Assembly: GCA_022841745.1 (NCBI GenBank)
Contig: JALHQW010000002.1
Location: forward strand, 173,377 to 237,376
From: Saprospiraceae bacterium
Lineage (GTDB): Bacteria; Bacteroidota; Bacteroidia; Chitinophagales; Saprospiraceae
DNA length: 64,000 nucleotides
Direction of reading: 5' to 3'
In this document: positions 63,942-64,000 of the stretch, one piece after another
How the letters are laid out: every line of letters begins with the position of its first letter
Numbering within the stretch: position 1 is the first letter of the stretch
Position numbers and translations under genes: made by a program
Notes under the pieces: model-generated
What the model saw: only the letters and a program-made list of their open reading frames with translations
Databases searched by the model: none
Told to the model about the DNA's origin: nothing

Positions 63942-64000
63942 ATGACAAAATATAATCAGGAGACGGAGACTTTGATGTTGGCTCACTATGCTCGGTTACT
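63942..64000 (+). CDS. Start of an ORF cut by the window end, possibly a transposase
   Basis: MTKYNQETETLMLAHYARL runs to the end of the window. The style (ETLMLAHYxxL) recalls the first residues of ISAzo13-like transposases of Bacteroidota, from memory only, and the MITE-like element just upstream fits a mobile neighbourhood. With 19 residues the call is weak. Confidence 0.3.
   Translation, partial: MTKYNQETETLMLAHYARL

Overview
The window reads as chromosomal DNA of a Bacteroidota bacterium, probably from the Saprospiria/Chitinophagia side (inferred). The supporting signs are a giant secreted protein with a type IX secretion (T9SS) C-terminal sorting domain, a FecI-type sigma / FecR / TonB-receptor cassette with an STN domain, LytS/LytTR regulators, many lipoproteins, near absence of Shine-Dalgarno sequences, and abundant short palindromic dispersed repeats. 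Most genes look fairly GC-rich. The restriction-modification insert at 19.5-21.7 kb is visibly AT-richer. No rRNA, tRNA or CRISPR array was seen.

Layout. 0-11.4 kb: truncated cytochrome c-like lipoprotein, TIGR02206 membrane protein, a broken DUF7000-like gene, PPOX-like flavoprotein, a 1.7-kaa secreted choice-of-anchor/phytase-esterase protein, LpxH-like phosphoesterase divergent from a glycosyltransferase, bestrophin and an F420-reductase-like oxidoreductase. 11.4-18.7 kb: serine hydrolase, sulfatase, unknown lipoprotein and an outer-membrane receptor. 18.8-22.3 kb: a type ISP restriction-modification gene reduced to its nuclease end and its specificity end, with a complete Eco47II/Sau96I-like type II system lying where its motor/methylase middle should be. 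22.3-27.3 kb: degenerate repeats, phospholipase C-like enzyme, DNase II and a cytochrome c lipoprotein. 27.5-32.1 kb: a single-chain xanthine-dehydrogenase-like molybdoenzyme. 32.5-34.5 kb: serine hydrolase plus methyltransferase. 34.7-41.3 kb: ECF sigma, FecR, STN-TonB receptor and an acidic lipoprotein made of eight repeated modules. 41.4-46 kb: small secreted protein, dioxygenase-thioredoxin-like fusion lipoprotein, LytS-type kinase and LytTR regulator separated by a 66-bp tandem repeat. 46-48.8 kb: DUF6157, Mrr-like nuclease and a RAYT/IS200-like transposase inside REP-like arrays. 49-52 kb: IorA/IorB-type molybdoenzyme. 52-60 kb: Cdd1-like, DinB-like and truncated outer-membrane proteins, then katG, sulP and oxyR. 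60-64 kb: FAD oxidoreductase, multi-TM protein, DUF1569 protein, palindromes, a MITE-like element and the start of a truncated ORF.

Functional groupings: katG and an OxyR with both redox cysteines form an oxidative-stress neighbourhood. Sigma/FecR/TonB receptor/repeat lipoprotein looks like a trans-envelope signalling and uptake cassette. DNase II plus phospholipase C suggests scavenging of phosphorus-rich macromolecules (inference).

The most unusual signals are (1) the type II RM system replacing the core of a type ISP RM gene, (2) 33-bp palindromic units (15-bp arms, 3-nt loop, i.e. 11 codons) embedded in frame in coding sequence, twice in the ISP remnant and four times in the predicted ATP-lid region of the histidine kinase, and (3) the eight-module lipoprotein downstream of the sigma/FecR/receptor set. 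All family assignments are from reading the sequences; no database search was run.
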